From Streptomyces gardneri (GTDB taxonomy: Bacteria; Actinomycetota; Actinomycetes; Streptomycetales; Streptomycetaceae): 64,000 bases of DNA. The stretch is from NCBI RefSeq assembly GCF_006539185.1, contig NZ_BJMN01000026.1:93421-157420 (forward strand), read 5' to 3'. A program made the translations under genes and the position numbers. Positions 23,941 to 32,767 of the stretch are shown here, one piece after another. The notes beneath the pieces were generated by a model, which did not search any database, had not been told where the DNA came from, and worked only from the letters and a program-made list of their open reading frames with translations. Numbering within the stretch: the stretch's first letter is position 1; the number at the start of each line of letters is the position of its first letter.

Positions 23941-25506
23941 ATGACTCAGGTGGATGCACGGCCCCAGGCCGGAGACACGGTAAGGGGCGTCGACGCCCCG
24001 GGCGGCACTCAGGCCGTACGCACCAAGGGCCTCGGAGGCAACTCCGTCGGCCTGCTCGGCAGTGCCGTCATCGGCATCTCGACCGTCGCCCCCGTCTACT
24101 GTCTGACCTCGACCCTCGGCTCCACGGCCGGCGAGGTCGGCCTGCAGATGCCCGCGATCTTCCTCGCCGGCTTCCTCCCGATGCTCCTCGTCGCCTTCGC
24201 GTACCGGGAGCTCAACAAGGTCATGCCCGACTGCGGCACCTCCTTCACCTGGACCGTGAAGGCCTTCGGCCCCAAGATCGGCTGGATGTGCGGCTGGGGC
24301 CTCGTCATCGCGACGATCATCGTGCTCTCCAACCTCGCGGGCGTCGCGACCTCCTACTTCTGGCTCCTCGCGGGTGAGATCAGCGGCAGCGAATCCGTCG
24401 CCGCCCTGGACGACAACAAGGCCGTCCACATCCTCACCTGCCTCACGCTCATCGCCGTCGCCACCGCGATCAGCTACCGCGGCATGACCGCCACCAAGGG
24501 CATCCAGTACGCCCTCGTCGGCCTCCAGCTCGTCGTCCTCGTCGCCTTCGTGGCGATGGCGCTGTCGAAGGCCGGCGACTTCGAGACCTCGGTCTCCTTC
24601 TCCTGGTCCTGGATGAACCCCTTCGCGGTCCAGTCCTTCGCGGCCTTCACCGCCGGCCTCTCGCTCTCGATCTTCATGTACTGGGGCTGGGACGCCTGCA
24701 TGGCGACCAACGAGGAGACCACCGGCAGCGCGAAGACCCCCGGCCGCGCCGCGCTCATCGCGATGGTCGTGCTCGTCGGCTCGTACCTCGCCACCGGCAT
24801 CGCCGCGCAGATGGCCGTCGGCTCCGGCGAGGAGGGCCTCGGCCTGTCGAACCCGGAGACCTCGGACAACGTCTTCGCCGCCCTCGCGGGCCCCGTCATG
24901 GGCCCGACGCTCGGCATCCTGCTCTTCCTCGCGGTCCTCGCCTCGGCGGCCGCGAGCCTCCAGACGACCTTCATCCCGGTCGCCCGCACGGTGCTCGCCA
25001 TGTCCACGTACGAGGCGCTGCCGAAGTCCTTCACCAAGGTCCACCCGGTCTTCAAGACCCCCGGCAAGGCCACGATCGTGGCCGGTGTCGCCACCGGCGT
25101 CTTCTACACGGTGATGACCCTCGTCAGCGAGAACGTCCTGGTCGACACGATCTACGCGCTCGGCCTGATGATCTGCTTCTACTACGCCCTGACGGCCTTC
25201 GCCTGCGTCTGGTACTTCCGCGGCGAGCTCTTCCGCTCGGGCCGGGACTTCGCCTACAAGGGCCTGATGCCGCTGCTCGGCGGACTCATGCTGACGGGCG
25301 TCTTCGGCAAGACGCTGTACGACATGTGGGACCCGGCCTACGGCTCCGGCTCCGCCGTCCTCGGCGTCGGCTCGGTCTTCGTGATCGGCGTGGGGCTGCT
25401 GCTGCTCGGCGTGGTGATCATGCTGGTCATGCAGCGGAAGAGCCCGGCCTTCTTCCGCGGCGAGATCCTGACGAAGGAGACCCCGTCGCTGGTGATGGCC
25501 GACTGA
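23941..25506 (+). CDS. APC-superfamily amino acid permease
   Basis: The product is 521 residues from ATG 23941; ATG 23911 is also in frame and neither has a clear ribosome site, so the start is uncertain. About twelve hydrophobic segments are present. GLLGSAVIGISTVAPVYCLTSTLG is the conserved first helix with the GxG-type break, and FMYWGWDACMATNEETTGSAKTPGRAA is the helix-6/7 region with the NEE motif of this permease group. It imports an amino acid or amine at the plasma membrane. It is preceded by three symmetric DNA elements and followed by a terminator, so it is a single-gene unit. Confidence 0.85.
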   Translation: MTQVDARPQAGDTVRGVDAPGGTQAVRTKGLGGNSVGLLGSAVIGISTVAPVYCLTSTLGSTAGEVGLQMPAIFLAGFLPMLLVAFAYRELNKVMPDCGTSFTWTVKAFGPKIGWMCGWGLVIATIIVLSNLAGVATSYFWLLAGEISGSESVAALDDNKAVHILTCLTLIAVATAISYRGMTATKGIQYALVGLQLVVLVAFVAMALSKAGDFETSVSFSWSWMNPFAVQSFAAFTAGLSLSIFMYWGWDACMATNEETTGSAKTPGRAALIAMVVLVGSYLATGIAAQMAVGSGEEGLGLSNPETSDNVFAALAGPVMGPTLGILLFLAVLASAAASLQTTFIPVARTVLAMSTYEALPKSFTKVHPVFKTPGKATIVAGVATGVFYTVMTLVSENVLVDTIYALGLMICFYYALTAFACVWYFRGELFRSGRDFAYKGLMPLLGGLMLTGVFGKTLYDMWDPAYGSGSAVLGVGSVFVIGVGLLLLGVVIMLVMQRKSPAFFRGEILTKETPSLVMAD

Positions 25507-25524
25507 CGGCGGCGACGCGCACCG

Positions 25525-25577
25525 GAGTCGTACCTTCCTGAGTCGTACGTCTCCCGAGTCGTGCGTTCCCGAGTCAC
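25525..25577. repeat. Four GAGTCGT-type direct repeats after the permease
   Basis: GAGTCG starts at 25525, 25540 and 25556, and GAGTCA at 25571, each followed by a similar TAC/TGC-GT-TCC tail; period 15-16 bases. They sit between the permease stop and its terminator. Purpose unknown. Confidence 0.5.
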
Positions 25578-25585
25578 CCGAAACG

Positions 25586-25622
25586 CGAAGGCGGCGGGCC
25601 CGTGGGGGGCCCGTCGCCTTCG
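25586..25622. terminator. Hairpin terminator between the permease and the small secreted gene
   Basis: CGAAGGCGGCGGGCCC pairs with GGGCCCGTCGCCTTCG (one G-T wobble), loop of five bases. Placed between convergent genes, so it may serve both. Confidence 0.8.
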
Positions 25623-25637
25623 TCGTGCCGGCTTGCC

Positions 25638-25856
25638 TCAGTGGTGCCCGGGGAGCAGGCGCTCGACCGCCGCGTTGGCCGGCGGCAGGTCGGGGGTGCC
25701 GGCCGGCTTCGCCTTGGGGGCCAGGACGCCGCTGAGCGGGACGACCGAGGGCAGGTTCATGCCGCCGGTGTCGGCGGCTGCGGTCCCGGCGGTGGCGCCC
25801 GCGACACCCGCGGCGGCGAAGGCGGTCAGGGCGGCTGCGGTGAGGATCCTCTTCAT
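25638..25856 (-). CDS. Small secreted protein, 72 residues
   Basis: The ATG at 25856 follows GGAG. Residues 1-28 (MKRILTAAALTAFAAAGVAG...) are a clear Sec signal peptide with an Ala-x-Ala-type cleavage region near AAADT. The mature part of about 44 residues is Pro/Ala-rich without cysteines (PSVVPLSGVLAPKAKPAG). It resembles the many short exported Streptomyces proteins of unknown role; it lacks the chaplin and rodlin signatures. Single gene, convergent with the permease. Confidence 0.65.
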   Translation of the reverse strand: MKRILTAAALTAFAAAGVAGATAGTAAADTGGMNLPSVVPLSGVLAPKAKPAGTPDLPPANAAVERLLPGHH

Positions 25857-25918
25857 GCCCGCTCCAACGCGGATGCCGGGCGTCCGGTTACGACCGCCGG
25901 TCGCCTCCCGGGATTCCG

Positions 25919-26380
25919 CTACCAGGTCCCGCCGGCCGGCTGCCGGGTCGTCGCGTTGAGCCGGTTGAAGAGGTTGGTGACCCCGATCCACAGCACGATC
26001 TGGGACAGCTGCGTCTCGTCGTAGTGCCGCGCGGCCTCCTCCCACACCGCGTCCGGCACGGCGTCCTCGCGGTCCGCGAGCCGGGTCGCGTGCTCGGCGA
26101 GGGCGAGCGCCGCCCGCTCGGCCTCGGTGAAGTACGGGGTCTCCCGCCAGGCCGCCACCGCGTGCAGCCGCTCGTCGGTCTCGCCCTCCTTCTGCGACTT
26201 CAGGGCCCCGCCGACCACGCAGAAGCCGCAGCCGTTGATCTGGCTCGCGCGGAGGTGGACCAGGTCCAGCGTGGTGGCCGGCACATCGCCGCCCGACTGG
26301 ACGGCCTTGATCAGCTGGAAGATCGCGGGCGTGGCCTCGGGGAGGACGGTGGCGGGGTTGGACATACGGGCGGCGGCCAT
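25919..26380 (-). CDS. Carboxymuconolactone decarboxylase-family protein (AhpD-like), copy 1
   Basis: The product is 153 residues with AAGGAG eight bases before ATG 26380. It is an all-helical CMD/AhpD-type protein with LVHLRASQINGCGFCVVGG; the C-x-x-C pair is the redox-active peroxidase site. AWRETPYFTEAERAALALAEHATRLAD is the second conserved segment. Such proteins reduce peroxides or serve as thiol-disulfide partners. It is a close paralogue of the gene at 26876-27343. It is divergent from the GNAT gene with only 23 bases between starts. Confidence 0.85.
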   Translation of the reverse strand: MAAARMSNPATVLPEATPAIFQLIKAVQSGGDVPATTLDLVHLRASQINGCGFCVVGGALKSQKEGETDERLHAVAAWRETPYFTEAERAALALAEHATRLADREDAVPDAVWEEAARHYDETQLSQIVLWIGVTNLFNRLNATTRQPAGGTW

Positions 26381-26403
26381 GGCGGGCTCCTTAGGATGCG
26401 TAC

Positions 26404-26910
26404 GTGGATTACGTGTATGGGGAAGCGAACTGGTCGCTGCGTCCGGGCAGGGCGGAGGACGTCGAGGCGGTCGCCGAGCTGAGGGCGGTCGTCATGCGCG
26501 ACGACCTCGTGCGGCTCGGCCGCTACGACGAGCACCGGGTGCGGCAGCGGCTGCGGGACGGGTTCTCGCCCGCGTACACCTCGGTCGTCGAGGTCGGCGG
26601 CGTCTTCGCGGGCTGCGTCACGCTCCGCCCGTACGAGGCGGGAGAAGGGCTCTACCTGGAGCACTTCTACCTGGCCCCCGAGACGCAGGGGCGGGGCCTC
26701 GGGACGGCGGTGCTGCGCGAGCTGCTCGACCGGGCCGACGAGGAGGGGAATCCCGTCAGTCTGGTCGTCCTGAAGGGGAGCGCGGCCCGCCGTCTCTACG
26801 AGCGGGAGGGGTTCACGGTCGAGTCGGAGGAGGATCCGGTCGACGTGCTGATGGTGCGGGAGGCCACCCGTCCCGTCACAGGCCCACGCCGGCCGGCTGC
26901 CGGACGGTGA
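26404..26910 (+). CDS. GNAT-family N-acetyltransferase
   Basis: The product is 168 residues from GTG 26404 with a weak AGGA upstream. Motif A is clear: LYLEHFYLAPETQGRGLGTAVLRELLD (acetyl-CoA pyrophosphate loop QGRGLG), followed by VLKGSAARRLYEREGFTVESEE. The substrate is unknown. It sits between the two CMD paralogues, divergent from the first and overlapping the 3' end of the second by 35 bases. Confidence 0.85.
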   Translation: MDYVYGEANWSLRPGRAEDVEAVAELRAVVMRDDLVRLGRYDEHRVRQRLRDGFSPAYTSVVEVGGVFAGCVTLRPYEAGEGLYLEHFYLAPETQGRGLGTAVLRELLDRADEEGNPVSLVVLKGSAARRLYEREGFTVESEEDPVDVLMVREATRPVTGPRRPAAGR

Positions 26911-27343
26911 CGTTGATCCGGTTGAAGAGGTTGGTGACCGCGACCGTCAGCACGATCGAGGCGAGCTGCTTCTCGTCGAAGTGATCGGCGGCGGCGTCCC
27001 AGACGTCGTCCGGCACGGCGTCCGAGGCGTCGGCGAGCCGGGTCGCGGCCTCGGTGAGCGCGAGGGCCGCACGCTCCTCGTCGGAGAAGTACGGCGCCTC
27101 GCGCCAGGCGGCGACGGCGAACAGCTTCTCGTCGCTCACCCCGGCCTTCCTGGCGTTCTTCGCGCCGAAGTCGACGCAGAAGCCGCAGTTGTTGATCTGG
27201 CTGGCGCGCAGGTGCACGAGCTCCAGGGTGGACTCGGGGACCCCGCCCTGGCGGGCCGCCTTCGCCAGCTCCATGATCGCCGGTCCGGCGCCGGGCAGGA
27301 CGTAGGCGGGGTTGGTCATGCGGGCCTTGGGCTCGTGCAGCAT
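26876..27343 (-). CDS. Carboxymuconolactone decarboxylase-family protein (AhpD-like), copy 2
   Basis: The product is 155 residues from ATG 27343 with GAGGAG nine bases upstream; a longer frame to 27427 is unlikely. LVHLRASQINNCGFCVDFGAKNARKAG carries the C-x-x-C redox site, and AWREAPYFSDEERAALALTEAATRLAD matches copy 1 nearly residue by residue. The two copies flank a GNAT gene, so a local duplication with an intervening gene is likely. A duplicated AGAACTTTTTTCGA element lies about 90 bases upstream. Confidence 0.85.
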   Translation of the reverse strand: MLHEPKARMTNPAYVLPGAGPAIMELAKAARQGGVPESTLELVHLRASQINNCGFCVDFGAKNARKAGVSDEKLFAVAAWREAPYFSDEERAALALTEAATRLADASDAVPDDVWDAAADHFDEKQLASIVLTVAVTNLFNRINVTVRQPAGVGL

Positions 27344-27433
27344 GGTGATCGCTCCTCGGTGTCTCTCGCGGGTCGTTCGTCCGTCGCTTTCACTGCACTG
27401 ACGGACCGGGCGACGCGGATGTGACACGACCGG

Positions 27434-27460
27434 AGAACTTTTTTCGAAGAACTTTTTCGA
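27434..27460. repeat. Tandem AGAACTTTTT(T)CGA repeat upstream of CMD copy 2
   Basis: Two head-to-tail copies (27434-27447 and 27448-27460) differing by one T. AT-rich for this genome and placed in the promoter region of the gene starting at 27343; possible regulator site. Confidence 0.5.
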
Positions 27461-27466
27461 CGCGCT

Positions 27467-27487
27467 CCTCGGAGAAGGTCTCCGAGG
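27467..27487. terminator. Hairpin after the GNAT gene at 27492
   Basis: CCTCGGAGA-AGG-TCTCCGAGG, perfect 9-bp stem, four bases beyond the GNAT stop on the minus strand. Confidence 0.65.
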
Positions 27488-27491
27488 TGCT

Positions 27492-28232
27492 CTACGCCTC
27501 CGCGATGAGGGCGGTCGCGACCGTGCGGAAGCCGAGACGGCCGTAGAGCCGGGCCACGTCCGCGTCCGAGGCCGACAGGAACACCAGCTCCGCGCCCCGG
27601 GCGCGGGCGTCCGCGACGAGCGCGGCCGTCACCGCGAGACCGAGGCCGCGGCGGCGGGCCGCCGGGACGGTGCCGACGCCGACGACCTCCGTGACCGGCC
27701 CGACGGGCTGGTGCTGCCCGGCGGCGAGGGCCTCGCCGGCGCTGTCGAGGGCCGCCGCGAGCCGGGTGAGACCGGCGGTGATCCGCTCGCCGACCCGCTC
27801 GGCGGTGCCGGGCTCCGGCGCCATGCCGAAGGCCGCGTACGGGGCGGCGACGGCGGTCTCCAGGGCGGTGTCGCCGGCGTCGACCATCCGTACGGTGATC
27901 CCCTCGGGGGCCGGTACGGCGATGCCGTCGCCCTCCAGGACCATCAGCGGGTGCTCGTGGACCGTGAGCCCGGTCGCCTCCACGGCCGCCCGAAGACCCG
28001 GTGTCGTCTCCGCGACCCACTCGAAGGCCTCGGGGATCCCGAGCTCCCGCTGGCGGGCCCGTACGGCCTCCACAGCGTCGACCGGCACGTCGCCGGTGTG
28101 CCCGAGCGCGGGCCGGGCGTAGTACGGCCAGCCCTTCCCCTCCTGCACGAACAGGGTCAGGGGCCCATGCGCCTCGGCGCGGGCGGAGGAACGGGGGACG
28201 GCGTCGTAGAACGACTCGATTCGGTTCAGCAC
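27492..28232 (-). CDS. GNAT-family N-acetyltransferase (two-domain type)
   Basis: The product is 246 residues from a GTG start at 28232 without a clear ribosome site. The N-terminal half (MLNRIESFYDAVPRSSARAEAHGPLTLFVQEG) is a degenerate acetyltransferase-like region. The C-terminal half has VVGVGTVPAARRRGLGLAVTAALVADARARGAELVFLSASDADVARLYGRLGFRTVAT, a complete motif A/B. The arrangement is common in actinobacterial GNATs of unknown substrate. Monocistronic with its own hairpin. Confidence 0.85.
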   Translation of the reverse strand: MLNRIESFYDAVPRSSARAEAHGPLTLFVQEGKGWPYYARPALGHTGDVPVDAVEAVRARQRELGIPEAFEWVAETTPGLRAAVEATGLTVHEHPLMVLEGDGIAVPAPEGITVRMVDAGDTALETAVAAPYAAFGMAPEPGTAERVGERITAGLTRLAAALDSAGEALAAGQHQPVGPVTEVVGVGTVPAARRRGLGLAVTAALVADARARGAELVFLSASDADVARLYGRLGFRTVATALIAEA

Positions 28233-28347
28233 CGGGCCACGGTAGAGGGCGGTCGTGGACGCCGCAGGTGCTTTTCGGGCGGAGCGGACGGAACCAGGGA
28301 TGGCATGATCCCGTCACTCAGTGCACAGGCGTGGACGAGGGGGAGCC

Positions 28348-28992
28348 ATGAGCCGTACGACCAACACCTGCCCGGGCTGTGACCGCGACGACCGGGTGCA
28401 GGCGGTGCCCGCCGTGTACCTCGCGGGCCGGGACGCGGTGACGAGCCGCGAGCGGAACCGCGACGGCGACATGCGGACCGTGACGCGGACGGTGACCACC
28501 GGACTCTCCGACGCGCTCGCGCCCGTGCCCGAGGAGCCCGCCCACCGCATCGGCTGCGTCGGCCTCCTCGCCGGATTCGTGTGCATCGCCTCGTTCATGG
28601 CCTGGGTCTTCGTCGGCGGCGCCCTGGAGGACGACCAGGCTCCCGAGGCGGACTTCGGGGCGTTCGGGCCGCCGCCGGCCGAACTCGGTCCCGACCTGTG
28701 GTTCACGGGATGGCTGTCGGCTGTCGCCCTGGCCGTCGCCCTCCTGGTCGTCCTCGAGCTCCGGCGGCGCCGGACCGCCTTCGCCCACCTGACGCGCGGC
28801 CGCCACCGCGCCGAGGAACTCTGGTCGTGCGGCTGGTACTGCCACCGCTGCGGCACGGTCCACTTCGAGGACATCCCGGGCGAGGACCGCACCCCGCTCA
28901 CCCTCCAGCGATTCCGCGAGAGGGTCTGGGAACACGGCGGCTACGGCGACCTCGCGGCGGAGCAGCGGGCGGTGGACTCGGACCGCTCCTGA
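28348..28992 (+). CDS. Two-TM membrane protein with zinc-ribbon-like ends
   Basis: The product is 214 residues with GGGGGAG before ATG 28348. It starts with CPGCDRDD, a C-x-x-C knuckle, has two membrane segments at about 70-90 and 125-142, and a cytoplasmic tail containing CGWYCHRCGTVHFED, a second set of cysteines. The four paired cysteines could form one zinc site joining the two ends. No homologue is recognised with confidence; function unknown. Confidence 0.7.
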   Translation: MSRTTNTCPGCDRDDRVQAVPAVYLAGRDAVTSRERNRDGDMRTVTRTVTTGLSDALAPVPEEPAHRIGCVGLLAGFVCIASFMAWVFVGGALEDDQAPEADFGAFGPPPAELGPDLWFTGWLSAVALAVALLVVLELRRRRTAFAHLTRGRHRAEELWSCGWYCHRCGTVHFEDIPGEDRTPLTLQRFRERVWEHGGYGDLAAEQRAVDSDRS

Positions 28993-29049
28993 CCGCCGGC
29001 TCGTGTCGCGGCTCTCGGAAATCCACGCCGCAGCCCCTACCGTGCCGCT

Positions 29050-29883
29050 ATGCGGATCTCGACCACGATCTTCCTGACCGACGAGACCATCACCCCCGTG
29101 CGGCTCGCACGCGAGCTGGAGGAGCGGGGCTTCGACGGGCTCTACCTCCCCGAGCACACCCACATCCCCGTCGAGCGGACCACGCCCTACCCGGCGGGCG
29201 GCGAACTGCCCCGGGAGTACAGCCGCATACTCGATCCCTTCGTGGCGCTCGGGCAGGCCGCCGCCGTCACCGAGCGGCTCGGGCTCGGCACCGGCGTCAC
29301 GCTGATCGCCGAGCACGACGCGATCGCCCTCGCCAAGCAGATCGCGACCCTCGACCACCTCTCAGGCGGCCGCTTCACCCTCGGTGTCGGCTACGGCTGG
29401 AACCGCGAGGAGGCCGCCGACCACGGCGTCGACTGGTCCACCCGCCGGGCGCTCACCCACGACCGACTGGCCCTCATGCGGGCGCTGTGGGCGCCCGAGC
29501 CCACCGCGTACGAGGGGGAGTTCGGCCGCTCCGTGCGCGCCTCGGAGGCCTGGCCCAAGCCGGCCCGCGGCGGCGCGCCCCGCATCCTGCTGGGCGGCGC
29601 GGCGGGCCCGAAGCTCTTCGCGCGGATCGCCGCGGAGGCGGACGGCTGGATGCCGATCGGCGGCCGGGGCCTGACGGAGTCGCTGCCGGTCCTGCGCGAG
29701 GTCTGGGAGTCCGCGGGCCGCGACCCGAAGACCCTCCAGCTCGTCCCGTACGCGGTCCTCCCGAGCCCCGGGAAGCTCGCGCACTACGCGGAACTGGGCT
29801 GCGAGGAGGTCGTCCTCCAGCTCCCGCCGGGCGACGAGCGGGAGGTCCTGGGGGTCCTGGACGAGTTCGCGGGGTACCTCTGA
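29050..29883 (+). CDS. LLM-class F420-dependent oxidoreductase
   Basis: The product is 277 residues from ATG 29050. Motifs: GFDGLYLPEHTHIPVERTTPYPAGG (typical of the short TIGR03619-like F420 subgroup), TLDHLSGGRFTLGVGYGWNREEAADHGVDW and ILLGGAAGPKLFARIAAEADGWMPIGG. It probably uses F420 as hydride carrier. The gene is directly upstream of fbiC, which makes the F420 chromophore, separated from it by a terminator hairpin. No CTGAC-N5-GTCAG copy precedes it, so it is outside that regulon. Confidence 0.85.
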   Translation: MRISTTIFLTDETITPVRLARELEERGFDGLYLPEHTHIPVERTTPYPAGGELPREYSRILDPFVALGQAAAVTERLGLGTGVTLIAEHDAIALAKQIATLDHLSGGRFTLGVGYGWNREEAADHGVDWSTRRALTHDRLALMRALWAPEPTAYEGEFGRSVRASEAWPKPARGGAPRILLGGAAGPKLFARIAAEADGWMPIGGRGLTESLPVLREVWESAGRDPKTLQLVPYAVLPSPGKLAHYAELGCEEVVLQLPPGDEREVLGVLDEFAGYL

Positions 29884-29890
29884 GCGGCGA

Positions 29891-29928
29891 CGGGTTCCTC
29901 CCCGCCCCGCCGGGCGGGGAGGAACCCG
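29891..29928. terminator. Strong hairpin terminator after the LLM gene
   Basis: A perfect 17-bp stem starting CGGGTTCCTCCCC, loop CGCC, seven bases after the stop codon and 54 bases before the fbiC ATG. Confidence 0.85.
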
Positions 29929-29981
29929 CTTCCTACGGGTACCCGAACCCGCCCCGACCCGCCCGCTCGTATGCTCGGTTC

Positions 29982-32579
29982 ATGACGGATCACCAGGCAG
30001 CACGTCCCACCGGCAACGCCATGCGGCGCGCGCTCAAGCGGGCCAGGGACGGGGTCGCGCTCGATGTCACCGAGGCCGCCGTGCTGTTGCAGGCGCGCGG
30101 GGAGGACCTGGCGGACCTCGTCGCGTCCGCCGGGCGGGTGCGGGACGCGGGTCTCGAGGCCGCGGGGCGGCCCGGAGTCATCACGTACTCGAAGAGCGTC
30201 TTCATACCCCTCACCCGACTCTGCCGGGACAAGTGCCACTACTGCACCTTCGTCACCGTGCCCGGCAAGCTCCGCCGCGACGGGCACGGGATGTTCATGT
30301 CGCCGGACGAGGTGCTCGACGTCGCCCGGCGCGGGGCCGAGCTGGGCTGCAAGGAAGCCCTGATCACCCTCGGCGACAAGCCCGAGGACCGCTGGCCCGA
30401 GGCGCGCGAGTGGCTCGACGCGCACGGCTACGACGACACCCTCGCGTACGTACGGGCCATGGCGATCCGCATCCTGGAGGAGACGGGACTCCTCCCGCAC
30501 CTCAACCCCGGCGTGCTGTCCTGGACCGACTTCCAGCGCCTCAAGCCCGTCGCGCCGTCCATGGGCATGATGCTGGAGACCACCGCGACCCGGCTGTGGT
30601 CGGAGCCGGGCGGTCCGCACTACGGGTCCCCCGACAAGGACCCGGCCGTGCGGCTGCGGGTCCTGGAGGACGCGGGCCGCTCCTCCGTGCCCTTCACGAG
30701 CGGCCTGCTGCTGGGCATCGGCGAGACCGTCGAGGAGCGCGCCGAGTCGCTGTTCGCGCTGCGGCGCGTGGCGCGCGCGTACCACTCGATCCAGGAACTG
30801 ATCATCCAGAACTTCCGCGCCAAGCCGGACACGGCCATGCGCGGCATGCCCGACGCGGAGCTGGACGACCTGGTCGCCACCGTCGCCGTCGCGCGGCTCA
30901 TCATGGGCCCCTCCGCCTGCCTCCAGGCCCCGCCCAACCTGGTCGACTCCGAGTACGAGCGGCTCATCGCCGCCGGCATCGACGACTGGGGCGGCGTCTC
31001 CCCGCTCACCATCGACCACGTCAACCCCGAGCGCCCCTGGCCGCGGATCGAGGAGCTGGCCGAGCGGTCCGCCGCCGCCGGCTTCGAGCTGCGCGAACGG
31101 CTCTGCGTCTACCCCGAGTTCGTCCAGCGCGGCGAGCCCTGGCTCGACCCCCGGCTCCTCCCGCACGTCCGCGCCCTCGCCGACCCCGAGACGGGTCTCG
31201 CCAAGCCCGACGCGCCCGTGCGCGGTCTGCCCTGGCAGGAGCCCGACGAGGCCTTCACCTCCGCCGGCCGCACCGACCTGCACCGCACCATCGACACCAC
31301 GGGCCGCACGCACGACCGGCGCGACGACTTCGACGAGGTGTACGGGGACTGGGAGGCGCTCCGCGAGGCCGCCGCCCCCGGGATGGTCCCCGAGCGCATC
31401 GACACCGACGTCCGCGAGGCCCTCGCCGTCGCCGCCGACGATCCGACGAAGCTCACCGACGCCCAGGCACTCGCCCTGCTCCACGCCGACGGGCCCGCCC
31501 TCGACGCGCTGACCCGGATCGCCGACGACGTCCGCAGGTCCGTGGTCGGCGACGACGTCACGTACATCGTCACGCGGAACATCAACTTCACCAACGTCTG
31601 CTACACCGGCTGCCGCTTCTGCGCCTTCGCCCAGCGCCGCACCGACGCCGACGCGTACACCCTCTCCCTCGACCAGGTCGCGGACCGCGCCCAGCAGGCC
31701 TGGGACGTCGGCGCCGTCGAGGTCTGCATGCAGGGCGGCATCCACCCCGACCTGCCCGGCACCGCCTACTTCGACATCGCGCGCGCGGTGAAGGAACGCG
31801 TCCCCGGCATGCACGTCCACGCCTTCTCCCCGATGGAGGTCGTCAACGGCGCGACCCGGACGGGGCTCTCGATCCGGGAGTGGCTGACGGCCGCCAAGGA
31901 GGCCGGTCTCGACTCGATCCCCGGCACCGCCGCCGAGATCCTCGACGACGAGGTCCGCTGGGTCCTCACCAAGGGCAAGCTGCCCACGGCCACCTGGATC
32001 GAGGTCGTCACCACCGCCCACGAGCTGGGCATCCGGTCGAGCTCGACGATGATGTACGGGCACGTGGACCAGCCCCGGCACTGGCTCGGCCACTTCCGCA
32101 CCCTCTCCCGCATCCAGCAGGCTGCACTGGATTCAGGGGGGCAGGGCTTCACCGAGTTCGTGACACTCCCCTTCATCCACACCAACGCGCCCGTCTACCT
32201 CGCCGGCATCGCCCGCCCCGGCCCCACGGCCCGCGACAACCGCGCCGTCATCGCCATGGCGCGGCTCCTCCTCCACCCGCACATCCCCAACATCCAGACC
32301 AGCTGGGTGAAGCTGGGCACCGAGGGCGCCGCCGAGATGCTCCGCTCGGGCGCCAACGACCTGGGCGGCACCCTGATGGAGGAGACCATCTCCCGGATGG
32401 CCGGGTCGAGTTACGGCTCGTACCGCTCCATCCGCGACCTGGTCGCCATCGCGGACGCGGCGGGCCGCCCGGCGAAGCCCCGCACGACGCTGTACGGGGA
32501 GGTCCCGGAGGAGCGGCAGCGCACGGCGACCGCCTCCGACGGCCACCTCCCGGAGCTGCTGCCGCTCGTCCAGGAGTGA
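29982..32579 (+). CDS. fbiC: FbiC, FO synthase (CofG/CofH fusion)
   Basis: The product is 865 residues, the normal length of actinobacterial FbiC; ATG 29982 is chosen by homology (MTDHQAARPTGNAMRRALKR). Two radical-SAM modules are fused. The N-terminal CofG part has CRDKCHYC (Cys81, 85, 88), and the C-terminal CofH part has CYTGCRFC (Cys540, 544, 547). They join tyrosine and the aminouracil of riboflavin synthesis into 7,8-didemethyl-8-hydroxy-5-deazariboflavin (FO), the redox core of coenzyme F420. Three LLM oxidoreductases in this window belong to a superfamily that uses F420 or FMN. Single gene, no operator visible. Confidence 0.95.
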   Translation: MTDHQAARPTGNAMRRALKRARDGVALDVTEAAVLLQARGEDLADLVASAGRVRDAGLEAAGRPGVITYSKSVFIPLTRLCRDKCHYCTFVTVPGKLRRDGHGMFMSPDEVLDVARRGAELGCKEALITLGDKPEDRWPEAREWLDAHGYDDTLAYVRAMAIRILEETGLLPHLNPGVLSWTDFQRLKPVAPSMGMMLETTATRLWSEPGGPHYGSPDKDPAVRLRVLEDAGRSSVPFTSGLLLGIGETVEERAESLFALRRVARAYHSIQELIIQNFRAKPDTAMRGMPDAELDDLVATVAVARLIMGPSACLQAPPNLVDSEYERLIAAGIDDWGGVSPLTIDHVNPERPWPRIEELAERSAAAGFELRERLCVYPEFVQRGEPWLDPRLLPHVRALADPETGLAKPDAPVRGLPWQEPDEAFTSAGRTDLHRTIDTTGRTHDRRDDFDEVYGDWEALREAAAPGMVPERIDTDVREALAVAADDPTKLTDAQALALLHADGPALDALTRIADDVRRSVVGDDVTYIVTRNINFTNVCYTGCRFCAFAQRRTDADAYTLSLDQVADRAQQAWDVGAVEVCMQGGIHPDLPGTAYFDIARAVKERVPGMHVHAFSPMEVVNGATRTGLSIREWLTAAKEAGLDSIPGTAAEILDDEVRWVLTKGKLPTATWIEVVTTAHELGIRSSSTMMYGHVDQPRHWLGHFRTLSRIQQAALDSGGQGFTEFVTLPFIHTNAPVYLAGIARPGPTARDNRAVIAMARLLLHPHIPNIQTSWVKLGTEGAAEMLRSGANDLGGTLMEETISRMAGSSYGSYRSIRDLVAIADAAGRPAKPRTTLYGEVPEERQRTATASDGHLPELLPLVQE

Positions 32580-32767
32580 CCCCGGCGTCCCTCTGGCGTC
32601 CCACCGGCGTCCTTCCGGCTCGCGACCGAACTGCGGGTGAACTGCGGTCAAAAGCGGCCGGAAGGGCGTCGGATCACATAACGTTCCGGCCCCCGATCGG
32701 ACGTACCCGGTCGATTACAGTGCGGCGAGGAACCGTCAGCGAACCGCCGACCGGGGGAGGGCACGTC

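Noticed and set aside
32580..32767. Repeated GGCGTCC tracts after fbiC as a regulatory array
   Set aside because: Short, imperfect and expected in high-GC sequence; no symmetry or phasing that sets them apart.
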